Source: Lachnospiraceae bacterium (lineage in GTDB: Bacteria > Bacillota > Clostridia > Lachnospirales > Lachnospiraceae). Taken from it: a stretch of 64,000 nucleotides of DNA. Below are positions 44,726 to 54,075 of this stretch, in pieces; the first letter of the stretch is position 1, and every line of letters begins with the position of its first letter. The translations under genes and the position numbers were made by a program. The stretch lies in NCBI GenBank assembly GCA_910575445.1, contig CAJTFW010000008.1, positions 128,194 to 192,193 of the forward strand. Reading direction: 5' to 3'. The notes under the pieces were generated by a model, which was given only the letters and a program-made list of their open reading frames with translations, was not told where the DNA came from and did not search any database.

Positions 44726-46111
44726 TTAATTCCAAGCTTTTTCCTCCTTAATCTCCCTTACTCGTGCTTTTAATGCCTCCAGTAATCCTGCTTGCGTTTG
44801 GCCTTTATCTTGTAAAGCTTCCATCACTCTCTCATCCATACACCCCACGGTAACTAAGTGATGAATCACCACATTTTCTTTCTGTCCTTGCCGATAAAGT
44901 CTTGCATTGGCTTGTTGATAAAGTTCCAGACTCCAATTTAACCCAAACCAAACAATCACATTTCCTCCTGCTTGGAGGTTCAATCCATATGCTGCCGACG
45001 CTGGATGGGCAAGCAAGATATCGGTCTCTCCCTGGTTCCAAGCTTCAATCGTTTCTGGCCCTTTTAGTTCTGAGATGCTAAGCTTTGTCTTTCTAAGCAT
45101 GATAAGCAGTCTGTCTCTGTCATGCTGAAAATTATAAAATACCAAGATGTGTTTTCCCTGAGAAGACTCCACAATCTCTTGAAAAGCCTCTAGTTTGCTA
45201 TTATGAATCTCTATCACATTTTTATCGCTGTCATAGATAGCACCATTGCAATACTGCAGCAATTTATTTGTCAGAACCGCTGCACTTCCAGCATCAATCG
45301 TCTCCTCATCCACCTCTAACAGCATCTCTTTTTCAAATCTGTGATACTCCTCCATCCCTTTTTCAGAAAGCTGAACATGAATGATATTGTCAATTCGCTC
45401 TGGCAGTGTAAGATAGTCTTCTGCTGACAGACTGATACAAAGATCCCGAAGACACTCCTGTATCTGCTCCTTAGCGCCTGGAAGGGGCACATACTTGAAA
45501 ACCTGTGTGCGACTTCTTGAAGCAGGTGCAAAGTATTGGTCTCTGTAAGCACTTAAGGTACGCCCCAACCTTGCTCCGCCATCCAGAAGATAGACCTGTG
45601 CCCATAAATCAATCAGCCCGTTTGGAGCTGGAGTCCCTGTTAGTCCTACCATCCGCTTAATATGCCCCCGGATTTGCTTTAGACTGCGAAATCTTTTGGC
45701 TCTATGACTTTTAAAGCTGGATAATTCATCAATCACAACCATGTCAAAAGGCCATGCATTTTGATAATGCTCCACTAACCAGACTACATTGTCCCTGCTT
45801 AATACATAAACATCTCCTGGCGTATTTAAAGCGCGAATTCTTTTTTTCTCAGAACCCAACACCGGCACAATCCGAAGCAGATGCAAATGGTCCCATTTTC
45901 CTGCTTCTCTTACCCAAGTATCCTCTGCTACTTTTTTGGGGGCTATGACCAAGGTCTTGCACACCAGGAAGCGGTTATAACGCAAATCATTGACTGCTGT
46001 CAAAGTAATCACTGTCTTTCCAAGTCCCATATCTAAGAACAGACCAACTGCATACTCTGCGATTAAACGATTGATACAATATCTCTGATATGCATGTGGT
46101 ATAAATCTCAT
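44726..46111 (-). CDS. SNF2-type DEAD-box helicase/translocase
   Basis: This 461-aa protein begins MRFIPHAYQRYCINRLIAEY. Motif I is LFLDMGLGKTVIT (Lys32), motif II DMVVIDELSSFK (DELS), motif III VGLTGTPAPNGL, and motifs V/VI AYGLNLQAGGNVIVWFG and QANARLYRQGQKENVVIHH. Phage SNF2 proteins of this size belong to replication modules with VirE, VRR-NUC and family A polymerase. It overlaps VRR-NUC by 4 nt. Confidence 0.92.
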   Translation of the reverse strand: MRFIPHAYQRYCINRLIAEYAVGLFLDMGLGKTVITLTAVNDLRYNRFLVCKTLVIAPKKVAEDTWVREAGKWDHLHLLRIVPVLGSEKKRIRALNTPGDVYVLSRDNVVWLVEHYQNAWPFDMVVIDELSSFKSHRAKRFRSLKQIRGHIKRMVGLTGTPAPNGLIDLWAQVYLLDGGARLGRTLSAYRDQYFAPASRSRTQVFKYVPLPGAKEQIQECLRDLCISLSAEDYLTLPERIDNIIHVQLSEKGMEEYHRFEKEMLLEVDEETIDAGSAAVLTNKLLQYCNGAIYDSDKNVIEIHNSKLEAFQEIVESSQGKHILVFYNFQHDRDRLLIMLRKTKLSISELKGPETIEAWNQGETDILLAHPASAAYGLNLQAGGNVIVWFGLNWSLELYQQANARLYRQGQKENVVIHHLVTVGCMDERVMEALQDKGQTQAGLLEALKARVREIKEEKAWN

Positions 46112-46404
46112 AAAGGTCTCTCCTCTGTCTCTCTTATCTGGCGGATTACTTTTTCGATATCTTCTGGCTTATCCAAAATAGTTACCAGGCATCCCAAATT
46201 CTTTAGATGCTGTATCTGCAATCTCTGTAAAGCTGTTGGCCTCTTTCCTTTCCGCTTTAGCTCTACAAAGCCGATGTATCCTCCCGGCAGCACAACCAGA
46301 CGGTCTGGTACCCCATCATTCCCTGGCGACACAAATTTATAAGCTTTTCCGCCTTCCCTTCTCACAGCTTCTCTAAATTTCTTCTCCAATTCTTTTTCTG
46401 TCAC
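46108..46404 (-). CDS. VRR-NUC domain nuclease
   Basis: This 98-aa protein has a GTG start at 46404 with GGAGAGG upstream. FREAVRREGGKAYKFVSPGN, DGVPDRLVVLPGGYIGFVEL and KRKGKRPTALQRLQI carry the PD...ExK set of VRR-NUC, a Holliday-junction or flap nuclease-like fold. It probably resolves replication or recombination intermediates with the SNF2 helicase. Confidence 0.92.
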   Translation of the reverse strand: MTEKELEKKFREAVRREGGKAYKFVSPGNDGVPDRLVVLPGGYIGFVELKRKGKRPTALQRLQIQHLKNLGCLVTILDKPEDIEKVIRQIRETEERPL

Positions 46405-46528
46405 AAAGCCTCTCCTTTCATCTGTGCAACATTCTTCGCGCGCGCGTATATGTTATTACGCGTACAGGGGTACGTGCGGTATATATTCCCTTAATCCCCC
46501 TTGTTTTATACTTTTATAGGTATAGAAT

Positions 46529-46684
46529 GTTGACATTGTACTAAACAGGTAAAATCCGCTTAAATCAGTACTTTTTGCGTCAACATTGGATTGTTGACGC
46601 GTTGTTGACATTGTTGACAAGGCATTTTTTAGAATGTTGACGTTTTACCCACTTTGTTGACGGGGACTTAATGAGAATGTTGAC
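46529..46684. repeat. cluster of eight GTTGAC motifs, candidate replication origin
   Basis: GTTGAC occurs at 46529, 46593, 46604, 46613, 46636, 46656 and 46679, and its complement GTCAAC at 46579. Most are extended to TGTTGAC(A/G). Spacing is 9-45 bp. It spans the end of the VirE gene and the 240-bp gap before VRR-NUC. The remaining gap (46405-46528) holds a short CGTAC-aggg-GTACG hairpin. Iterons next to a primase/helicase gene suggest an origin. Confidence 0.55.
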
Positions 46685-49083
46685 GCCTTCACATACCCTC
46701 TTTGCCTTCCATAATACATTCCCATCCGGATAGGCCCTGCTGTTCTTTCCCATCCTGGTATGGATGCCAGAATACTGTTTATCTCCATCGTATCTGATTT
46801 TCTCATTAACTTTAGGTCTCCCAAAAAGCACTCACACCATATTTCTGCCGCACAGACACGGTCCCGCTCCACCAGATTTTCTGTATCAGTCTTTGTCATT
46901 CCCCAAAAGGCTCTTCTTTGAGATAAGTCTCTCTGTGCCCAGTCAAAAGGAATCTTTCTTTTCAAAAATTCTAAAATAATCCCTTCTTTGGGATTGCTCT
47001 CCTTATGTTCTTCCTGCTGCTTTTGTGCTTCTTTTTCAACTTCCCCTTCTAAATACAGTTTCTCTCCACACTGCCAGCCAACCACAGCCTCTGCCCATAT
47101 CTGATCTATTTCTTCTGCAAGCTGCGTAAACACACACTTTGTTGGCGGCCTATATCCCAAATCTACCGGCCAAAACCTTCGGTTCCCTGTTCGGTCCTTT
47201 AGAAACTCTTTATCATTGGTTGTACCAACAATCACGCAACTGCGCGGAAAATTGCCCGTACGGCGCCCATACGGCATACGATACACATCTTCTACCTTGC
47301 TTAAGAACTGTTTGACAGTATTCATCTCTGTCTTATTCATTCCTGTCAGTTCCCCGGCTTCTATCACCCAGTAGCCCTGAATCAGTTCTGCTGCATCTTT
47401 TCCCTCAAAGGTAGCCAAAGAATCACTATACCAATCCTTCCCCAGGATGCGAAAGAACGTGCTTTTACCGATACCTTGGCTTCCCACCAGGATTAACATA
47501 CAGTCGAATTTCGTTCCGGGAGCCATAGCCCTTGCTACAGCAGCACAAAGCGTCTTGCGTATCACAGCTTTTGTATATGGAGTCTCTGCAGCGCCAAAAT
47601 AATCAATAAGTAAAGTGTCCAGCCGCTTCACTCCATCCCACACAAGCCCATTTAGATATTCTCGTATCTTATGTTTTCTATGCGATGTTGCATAGACAGA
47701 AAAGGCATCATAGATACGCTCCTTCCCATTGATTGCATAGACAGTCTCTATATAGTGCCTAAGGCCTGCATCGTCTTCATCGGCCCATGGCCGCATCTTA
47801 AAGGTCTTATTAGGAGTCTCCCAAGGCATAATACGGCATACTACTGGGCGATTAGCAAATTCATCATGGTATATCGCCTCCTTCAGTCTTGGGTCATGCT
47901 GTAAAATCGTTAAAACATTATCAATCGTTTTTAAAGGTAATCCTGTCTTAGTACTGCATTTTAATCGTTCCATCCAGATATTATCATCTTCTGACGCTTC
48001 TGGAAATGCGATAAAGGCTTCCTGTGCCTTCTGGTATCGTTCTTCATTTAGTAAACGCGCCACATCCTTTCGAGATGCCGCAAACTCACACATCGCCTGA
48101 AAAGATGGTAACTGTGTTACAGGTGTATCCGGTTTTGCCTCTTCATCTTTTTCATGAAACAGATGGAGCCTTACTAAATCAAACGCATTGCAAAGACAGC
48201 CTCCTGCGGGGTCTGTTGCATGATGGCTGTATAAAAAATTTCCGTCCTCATATAGTACGGCACCGCCTACTGTTGAGCCTTGTGCATAGGTATAACGGCC
48301 ATCTCCACATGAGATATATACATCTGAGAGAAATTCTGCAATCGCATGTTCAATATTAAAAATTTTACAGAAAGCCCCAACAATCCCTGTCTTCTCTAAG
48401 GGATTTCCCTGTTTTTTAGCAGAGCGATTCCGAAGCTTTGCTGCTCCTGGTACTTCCGGCCAAAAAGATACATCTTTCCAGTCCTGATACATCTCTAAAA
48501 TGCCATCTTTGGATAGAAAAGGTTTATCCCCATACAAAAACACATATTCACTGTCCCTGCTGCAGCTTGACCAATACATCATACGCACTGGTTGAAAGGT
48601 AGTCGGGTCAAATATCTGCATCCCTATAAAGCTCGCCATTTTTCTTGCGATTGGCTCATATTCATCGGGAGCTGCAGGTTGATTCAAAGGAAACACAATA
48701 CGAAGTCTAGGCGCAGCTGCTTCGTGCTTTCTGGTGCTGTATAAGAGGTATGCACACCCCAGAGCATCTACGGCATTTATAATGGCCTGTGTGCCTCCTG
48801 CGGGGATATTATCGGCATCCAAAGTCACTAAATATCTATCACCCGCACAATCGTTTCTGCGGCGGCCATGCTCTAGCGTACCTCCAACAAAGCCTCCTAC
48901 ATCCTTTAACTTATCCTGGTCTGCAAGTCTCATTGCTTTATATTCCGCTAAAGTCTCCTGTGTCCGTTCCGGCTTTGCCAGGCGCAACACAAATTCTGAC
49001 CACCAAAGCTCTTGTTCTTTCCAGAACGTTGATTTGCGGCTTTGACCAGTAGAGATTTTGATTTTTTTATCATTTAGCATCAT
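46645..49083 (-). CDS. VirE-family primase/helicase
   Basis: I start it at ATG 49083 (GAGG about 8 nt upstream), 13 nt after the polymerase stop. The protein is 812 aa. An N-terminal archaeo-eukaryotic-primase-like region has DRYLVTLDADNIPAGGT and STRKHEAAAPRLRIVFPLNQ. The VirE helicase core has ILVGSQGIGKSTFFRIL (Walker A, about residue 535), YWVIEAGELTGMNKTEMNTV and CVIVGTTNDKEFLKDRTGNR. It primes and unwinds at the phage origin. An in-frame ATG at 49152 lies inside the polymerase gene. Confidence 0.92.
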   Translation of the reverse strand: MMLNDKKIKISTGQSRKSTFWKEQELWWSEFVLRLAKPERTQETLAEYKAMRLADQDKLKDVGGFVGGTLEHGRRRNDCAGDRYLVTLDADNIPAGGTQAIINAVDALGCAYLLYSTRKHEAAAPRLRIVFPLNQPAAPDEYEPIARKMASFIGMQIFDPTTFQPVRMMYWSSCSRDSEYVFLYGDKPFLSKDGILEMYQDWKDVSFWPEVPGAAKLRNRSAKKQGNPLEKTGIVGAFCKIFNIEHAIAEFLSDVYISCGDGRYTYAQGSTVGGAVLYEDGNFLYSHHATDPAGGCLCNAFDLVRLHLFHEKDEEAKPDTPVTQLPSFQAMCEFAASRKDVARLLNEERYQKAQEAFIAFPEASEDDNIWMERLKCSTKTGLPLKTIDNVLTILQHDPRLKEAIYHDEFANRPVVCRIMPWETPNKTFKMRPWADEDDAGLRHYIETVYAINGKERIYDAFSVYATSHRKHKIREYLNGLVWDGVKRLDTLLIDYFGAAETPYTKAVIRKTLCAAVARAMAPGTKFDCMLILVGSQGIGKSTFFRILGKDWYSDSLATFEGKDAAELIQGYWVIEAGELTGMNKTEMNTVKQFLSKVEDVYRMPYGRRTGNFPRSCVIVGTTNDKEFLKDRTGNRRFWPVDLGYRPPTKCVFTQLAEEIDQIWAEAVVGWQCGEKLYLEGEVEKEAQKQQEEHKESNPKEGIILEFLKRKIPFDWAQRDLSQRRAFWGMTKTDTENLVERDRVCAAEIWCECFLGDLKLMRKSDTMEINSILASIPGWERTAGPIRMGMYYGRQRGYVKASTFSLSPRQQSG

Positions 49084-49096
49084 TTTTGTTGCCTCG

Positions 49097-51061
49097 CTAA
49101 TCCTTCTTATAATAGCTGCTTTCAAATCCATCCGCGCAAAGTGGCAGCCCATTTGCCCACTCAGGCGCTTTACACATAAGCTCTATGGCTTCCTCTAGGC
49201 TTTGCTTACTTTTATCCGGAATCTCTAAAATCACTTCATCATGAATATGAAAATTTATCTGATAGCCAGCCTGATGAAGATTCAGGATAGCATTGGCCAG
49301 GCAGTCTCTAGCAACTGCCTGTACTATATTTTCTGTCAATTTGCCGCCATAGGTTTGTGTAAGCTCCCATCTTTTGCTGCTCTGATTTAGCCCCATAAAA
49401 TATAAACGCTTATATCCTCTGTCATCCGGAATCAACTGAGGCGCAGTATAAAATAATTTGCGGCCACTAGGAAGGATAATCATCATTCGCTTGCTGTCTC
49501 TGGTAAAGGATACGCCACAAGGCAGAGAAGATGGCGAACCAGATTCCACACATTTTACAGCACCATTTTCTACAGCATACCACAGGTCTACAATTCTTCG
49601 ATTACTTGCTCTCCAGCGTTGCACAATATCTGGAAGGTCTTCTTCCGAAAGTCCCATCTGTAAAGCACCCATCTGAATCAGCGCTCCTGAAGCACCCTGA
49701 TAGCCAAGTGCTAATTCTGCTACTTTCCCCTTTGCTCGAAGGGCATACTCTGGATTGCCTTTTCGAATAAGCTCTATAGGAACACCAAACATAGTACTTG
49801 CAGATGCCTCATATATTTTCCCATGTGTGTGAAAAACATCTAATCGCCAACTTTCTTGTGCAAGCCAGGCAATCACACGCGCTTCGATTGCTGAAAAATC
49901 AGCCACTGCAAAATGACAGCCCCCTCTAGGTACAAAGGCAGTGCGAATCAACTGAGAAAGTGTATCAGGAACATTTCCATAAACCAACTGCAAAGCTTCT
50001 ACTTTTTGCTTTTTTACCAGCTCCCTTGCAGTATCCAAAGATTCCAGATAATTTCTTGGGAGATTTTGCACTTGTACCAATCGCCCTGCCCAACGTCCAG
50101 TTCGATTGGCACCATAAAATTGCACCAGACCTCTGACGCGTCCATCTAAACACATAACAGCTTGCATGGCTTCATACTTTTTTACGGAAGTTTTTGCCAT
50201 CTCCTGTCTTAGACGTAGCATCGTTTGTACGGCGTCTGAACCAGTTTTTGTTGATAACAATTCAGATACTGTTTGTTTATTTAAAGAATCAATCTGTATA
50301 TTGGCATTATCTTCCACCCATCTTTTTAACTGTGCTATACTGTTTGGGTTATTAAGTCCTGTAAGTTCTTTTGCTTTACTGGATAGCTCCTCACTTATAT
50401 GATTTGATATCTGAAGTGCTCCGCCAACCAATTCTTGGTCTATGGCAACGCCTCCTATATTGATAAGTTGGTCTACTACCCATAAAGCATGTTCACTTGA
50501 AGGGAGCGGATGTGTCGAAAGCTTCCGCGCTATCACTCGTTCTGTTACCACATCCTGCTGACAATATTCTTTAAATAAATTCCACTTTGCCAAGTCGTGA
50601 AAAGGTAAATTTCTGATTCTTCCGCCATTTCGCTTTGTTGGAGTACATGGAGAGCAAAAATAACGAATAAGGTTCTTCCCTTCAGCCATCTTCTTTTTCT
50701 CCTGGGGCAAATTCAGGGCTTCCCCGATTGCTGCAAGACTTCCAGGATATCCACAATACAAACCATGCACCATCGTGCAATGCCACTGCTCTAATACTGT
50801 CCGAAAGAACTTTGACAAACAGTAATATTCAAAAGCTGCATTGTAAGCGTGTTTTTCTACTTCTGGATTACTTAGGTCTAGTAGAACCCCTTCTGGTATT
50901 ATCTCTCCTGAAGCAAGGTCTACTACTTGAACAGCTTCTTCATCATAAGCATAAGCAAACAATAAAATCTCAAAATCAGAAGACTGTACGTATTTATACA
51001 GTCCTGATTTTTTGATATTTACACTGCTATAAGTCTCTAGGTCTATACTTAAGCTTCTCAA
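49097..51061 (-). CDS. family A DNA polymerase
   Basis: This 654-aa protein has a 3'-5' exonuclease domain with LSIDLETYSSVNIKKSG (Asp7, Glu9). The polymerase domain has QFYGANRTGRWAGRLVQVQN, motif A FAVADFSAIEARVIAWLAQ, motif B region EYALRAKGKVAELALGYQGA and motif C INFHIHDEVILEIPD. It is the phage replicase of Firmicutes temperate phages. It overlaps the DUF2815 gene by 4 nt. Confidence 0.95.
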   Translation of the reverse strand: MRSLSIDLETYSSVNIKKSGLYKYVQSSDFEILLFAYAYDEEAVQVVDLASGEIIPEGVLLDLSNPEVEKHAYNAAFEYYCLSKFFRTVLEQWHCTMVHGLYCGYPGSLAAIGEALNLPQEKKKMAEGKNLIRYFCSPCTPTKRNGGRIRNLPFHDLAKWNLFKEYCQQDVVTERVIARKLSTHPLPSSEHALWVVDQLINIGGVAIDQELVGGALQISNHISEELSSKAKELTGLNNPNSIAQLKRWVEDNANIQIDSLNKQTVSELLSTKTGSDAVQTMLRLRQEMAKTSVKKYEAMQAVMCLDGRVRGLVQFYGANRTGRWAGRLVQVQNLPRNYLESLDTARELVKKQKVEALQLVYGNVPDTLSQLIRTAFVPRGGCHFAVADFSAIEARVIAWLAQESWRLDVFHTHGKIYEASASTMFGVPIELIRKGNPEYALRAKGKVAELALGYQGASGALIQMGALQMGLSEEDLPDIVQRWRASNRRIVDLWYAVENGAVKCVESGSPSSLPCGVSFTRDSKRMMIILPSGRKLFYTAPQLIPDDRGYKRLYFMGLNQSSKRWELTQTYGGKLTENIVQAVARDCLANAILNLHQAGYQINFHIHDEVILEIPDKSKQSLEEAIELMCKAPEWANGLPLCADGFESSYYKKD

Positions 51062-51747
51062 ATCCCCATCACTCCTCCAGGCATCATGGGTTGGCCTGTA
51101 ATAGGGTCTATAGAAGGCTGTATCCCTGCTGCAACTGGATAATTAGGTGTTAGACTAGGGTTCACAGAAGCCGTATGTCCTTGTGGTGCCTGGAAGTTTG
51201 GAACACTAACTGGGCTAACATAAGCATTATTGCCTCCAAAAGCTTCCTCAGCAGTTACTCTTGAAGTAAGCGCTTCCCCATCTTCCAGCTTTTGCACTGC
51301 ATTTAATCCGCATCCGATTCCTCTATTTCCTGACTGATTGTAAGCAAAGAAATCAATGCTTGCCCGTATATAACATCCTGAGTACATTTCTGCAGGATTT
51401 AAAATAGGCTGCACATGAATATCTACAACTGCTGGCTTTTCCCTAGAAGATGCCCGAAGCACCATATGACCTTTGCACTCCTCTCCAAAAGGTTCTCCAT
51501 TGGGACGTGCCCCATCTCCATCATAGATAGGATAATTGATAACTGGTGGCATCGCACCTCCAAAGACTTTTTGAAGTCCCGCCTGCTTGGCTCGTTCCAT
51601 TTCTGTATAAATAGTATTTAAAGTAGCAGTATCACTTTTGGGAATCAAAAGCGTAACCTGATATTTGGCGTCTGTACTCCCAGGCATTGCATGAGGTTGA
51701 AATAAATGCGCATAACTTGCTCTTACTTTTCCGGTTGTAATACTCAT
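51058..51747 (-). CDS. DUF2815 protein, probable ssDNA-binding protein
   Basis: The start is at ATG 51747 (AGGAGG 8 nt upstream). The 229-aa protein begins MSITTGKVRASYAHLFQPHA and continues KYQVTLLIPKSDTATLNTIY and EMYSGCYIRASIDFFAYNQS, the DUF2815 signature with an OB-like fold. The Pro/Gly/Gln-rich tail resembles SSB tails. It sits between the DUF2800 nuclease and the polymerase in replication modules. Confidence 0.88.
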   Translation of the reverse strand: MSITTGKVRASYAHLFQPHAMPGSTDAKYQVTLLIPKSDTATLNTIYTEMERAKQAGLQKVFGGAMPPVINYPIYDGDGARPNGEPFGEECKGHMVLRASSREKPAVVDIHVQPILNPAEMYSGCYIRASIDFFAYNQSGNRGIGCGLNAVQKLEDGEALTSRVTAEEAFGGNNAYVSPVSVPNFQAPQGHTASVNPSLTPNYPVAAGIQPSIDPITGQPMMPGGVMGI

Positions 51748-52970
51748 AAGTTTTCCTCCTTTAAAAAGGTATTGCATCCCCCAAAAGCTTCTTCTGCTGA
51801 TACCGCTGCTTGGTATACGGGACGCTTGTCTGATTCAAGTGCCAAGGTTGGTTTTCCTTTTGGTTTTTGAACATACCTGCTTAGAATCTCTGTATAGTCT
51901 TCTTTGCTGATAAGCTTCTCTACTTCTGTTAAAGAAATAGGAATCCTATTATATAATACCGCTTCCTTATAGCCGGCTTCTTGAAGCTTTGTAAAGGCAG
52001 TATCTATATCAATAATTGTACGATTGCTTCGTCCTTCCACAAGCTTCCAACCTGGGACTGCTTCACCTCTGAGTAGTGTATCCAGCGCATAGCGTTCCAG
52101 CTTTTTCACCCAGGAAGCAAGCTGTTGTGCTCTTTCAAGAATCTGTCCTACCTCCTCATTGCTAATTAGTGGTGGTACTGGATAGAGTACCTTTTCGCTA
52201 TCTTTATCGGTAGTTGTGCAATTTTCTAATGATATATTTTCTTCCATCCGATGCCGACAAGTCGCTGCTGCTTTACAAAACGTACACCATTTTCCCTGGT
52301 TAAACTCTCCTTTTCCTTCCCACGCCAAATCCGCCCGTTCCTTTACAAGCTTTTCCCATTCCTGTAAAGCAGCTATGGTTGTACTCCATTTAGAAAAGTT
52401 ATGTAGTCTTGGCTGGATAACATGAAGTGTCACTTTCTGAATCGGATAAATCATAGAGTAAGCCGCGATAGCTCCTGCAGCATAAAGAGAGAGCTGCGGA
52501 TTTCTTTCTGCAGATACTGGAACACCTGTCCCATACTTAAAATCAATCACATGTATCTCATTGCCATAGAGAATAATGCAATCTGCAGTACCAAAGCCAT
52601 CTCTTGCAATATGTCCATAGGTCACTCTTTTTTCTACCGCAACAGATGGCGCGCTTGGGTAGCTATAGGCAATTTCTTTGATATAATCCACATACTCATC
52701 TGTAAAGCGAAGCATTTCTGGCTTATATAATTCATGCTTTTTTAACTTATTAAGTCTGGTATTAAATGTCCTATCTGTCATTCCTGGCTCTACGAATATC
52801 TTCCGAAGCTTCAGTTCACATATTTCATGTGCTAGTGTTCCTTCTTCTGCATAGACTGAGGTGCTTTCTGGAAATTGCTCCTCTAGGCGTACAGACGGTG
52901 GACAACAAATCCACCGTTCAGACGCGCTTGCTGAAAGTAGAGCATGTGCTCTGTCTTTGCTTGTTATCAT
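51744..52970 (-). CDS. DUF2800 Cas4-like PD-(D/E)XK nuclease
   Basis: This 408-aa protein begins HALLSASASERWICCPPSVR. EEGTLAHEICELKLRK is motif I, FGTADCIILYGNEIHVIDFK with KYGTGVPVSAERNPQLSLYA is the D...DxK core, and the Cys set CTFCKAAATCRHR could bind a Fe-S cluster, as in RecB/Cas4/AddB-type nucleases. It probably processes DNA ends for phage recombination. Confidence 0.9.
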   Translation of the reverse strand: MITSKDRAHALLSASASERWICCPPSVRLEEQFPESTSVYAEEGTLAHEICELKLRKIFVEPGMTDRTFNTRLNKLKKHELYKPEMLRFTDEYVDYIKEIAYSYPSAPSVAVEKRVTYGHIARDGFGTADCIILYGNEIHVIDFKYGTGVPVSAERNPQLSLYAAGAIAAYSMIYPIQKVTLHVIQPRLHNFSKWSTTIAALQEWEKLVKERADLAWEGKGEFNQGKWCTFCKAAATCRHRMEENISLENCTTTDKDSEKVLYPVPPLISNEEVGQILERAQQLASWVKKLERYALDTLLRGEAVPGWKLVEGRSNRTIIDIDTAFTKLQEAGYKEAVLYNRIPISLTEVEKLISKEDYTEILSRYVQKPKGKPTLALESDKRPVYQAAVSAEEAFGGCNTFLKEENL

Positions 52971-53404
52971 CAGATAGCTGCACCTGCCTCTCTTAAGCGT
53001 AACACCAATTCAGGATAACGTTCCTTGGGTACCTGTACCAAACTGGATACTCCAAACTGAGCTAGAATATTAATTAGGTCAGCTGAGCGTCCCTGGTCAC
53101 TTAGTCCTGTCATAGCAACTGCAATCTGGTCCTGTGTATATTCCTGGGGAACAACAGATGTTGGTACTTGTGTGGGTACTTGCGCTGTTGGTATAGTAGG
53201 GTTGGTAGGTACTACTGGAACAGACGCACTAGGTGTCGCTGGTTGAATAGTAGCTCCTGGAATAGGTGAAGGTGTCACTGGTGCTGCTCCTGTAGATATT
53301 CCTGAGACGGTATTTGTCGTTATAGAGGCTTTCCCTAAAGCCAAACTATTAATTGCATCTGCTAATTTCTCCAAACCTGGTACATAAATTGTTATCTCTA
53401 TCAT
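52970..53404 (-). CDS. phage early protein with Pro/Thr-rich linker
   Basis: The start is at ATG 53404 (AGGAGG about 9 nt upstream). The 144-aa protein begins MIEITIYVPGLEKLADAINS. A 65-residue Pro/Thr/Val linker follows (PVTPSPIPGATIQPATPSAS and on). A helical C-terminal domain (YTQDQIAVAMTGLSDQGRSA, DLINILAQFGVSSLVQV) ends it. The function is unknown. Position next to the DUF2800 gene suggests a replication or recombination accessory. Confidence 0.75.
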   Translation of the reverse strand: MIEITIYVPGLEKLADAINSLALGKASITTNTVSGISTGAAPVTPSPIPGATIQPATPSASVPVVPTNPTIPTAQVPTQVPTSVVPQEYTQDQIAVAMTGLSDQGRSADLINILAQFGVSSLVQVPKERYPELVLRLREAGAAI

Positions 53405-53507
53405 CAATCTTTTCCTCCTTATTATCAGCGCTGTCATCTTTGCAGTCGCAAGTTTCTCCTAGATCCAAATTTGCTCCACAACAGGGGCATGTCCAAAATT
53501 GAGCCAT
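53349..53507 (-). CDS. 52-aa zinc-ribbon-like protein
   Basis: From ATG 53507 (AAGGAG 7 nt upstream) the frame reads MAQFWTCPCCGANLDLGETC and then DCKDDSADNKEEKIDD. CPCC and CDC form a probable zinc knuckle. It overlaps the next gene by 56 nt, whose ribosome site lies inside it. Such short CPCCG proteins are common in phages of gut Clostridia. Confidence 0.65.
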   Translation of the reverse strand: MAQFWTCPCCGANLDLGETCDCKDDSADNKEEKIDDRDNNLCTRFGEISRCN

Positions 53508-53509
53508 TA

Positions 53510-53671
53510 TCAATCTCCTTCCCCTAATTCCAGCTCTATATCACACACCGTCCCATCACAAACAACAACCCTTGGACAGCCAAAGAATGTTATCATTGTG
53601 TCCAGAGCAATCACAGATAAATGGTTGTAGTAACTTTTCCAAGCTGGAGAGAATCTTTTTTTTGTTAAAAT
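53510..53671 (-). CDS. possible 53-aa protein with non-ATG start
   Basis: One frame is open from ATT 53671 to TGA 53510 and reads LTKKRFSPAWKSYYNHLSVI, then ALDTMITFFGCPRVVVCDGT and VCDIELELGEGD. Its stop abuts the zinc-ribbon start. GAGAGG lies about 9 nt before ATT. The composition looks coding, but ATT is a rare start and the only ATG inside would give 26 aa. Confidence 0.35.
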   Translation of the reverse strand: MLTKKRFSPAWKSYYNHLSVIALDTMITFFGCPRVVVCDGTVCDIELELGEGD

Positions 53672-53709
53672 GCTTTCTTACCTCTCTTTCTCCAAGTTTC
53701 ACGCGTGAT

Positions 53710-53782
53710 AGGTTCCTACGGGAATCGGACCCGTGACCTCCTGGTCATATGCCAGGTGCTCTGCCAACTGAGCTAAGGAATC
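53710..53782 (-). tRNA. degenerate phage tRNA, Ile(TAT)-like
   Basis: The D arm (GCTCAGTTGGCAGAGC), anticodon stem (CCTGG/CCAGG) and T stem (ACGGG/CCCGT) are intact. The acceptor stem has one mismatch (second pair). The anticodon loop reads CATATGA, so position 33 is A instead of the universal T, and the T loop TCCGATT lacks T55. By position the anticodon is TAT. It may be inactive or have an unusual function. Confidence 0.55.
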
Positions 53783-53795
53783 CAGAATTATAAAG

Positions 53796-54057
53796 ATTGT
53801 CTATTGCCGGCGCCCTGTGGAACTTCAGGAAGACCCAACCCTATCAGATTTCGCACTAAAATCTGCAAACTTGTTATCCAACAAAGAATTTTTAAAGCGT
53901 CGTTTCCTTTAAACCGCTTCCTTCATTTTCTCATTAAAAACCAGGCGAAAACTTGTTATTTGACATACAATAGACAATATTTATCTTCCCTCACTCTGCA
54001 TTTTCACGGGGTTGTGACCGTCCTTGCCTGCATTATGGAAGGGTGTTATAACACCCT
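53796..54057. repeat. non-coding stretch with long-range inverted repeat and perfect palindrome
   Basis: The 53783-54075 gap has no supported gene. ATTGTCTATTG (53796-53806) is inverted at 53968-53978 (CAATAGACAAT). A perfect 18-bp palindrome AGGGTGTTATAACACCCT lies at 54040-54057. Both could be binding sites or RNA stems connected with the two flanking tRNA-like elements. Confidence 0.45.
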
Positions 54058-54075
54058 ACGCATCTGATTTTTTAT

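Noticed and set aside
46580-46831. 83-aa minus-strand ORF overlapping the VirE end
   Set aside because: Out of frame with the VirE gene and rich in VNN repeats produced by the GTTGAC motifs.
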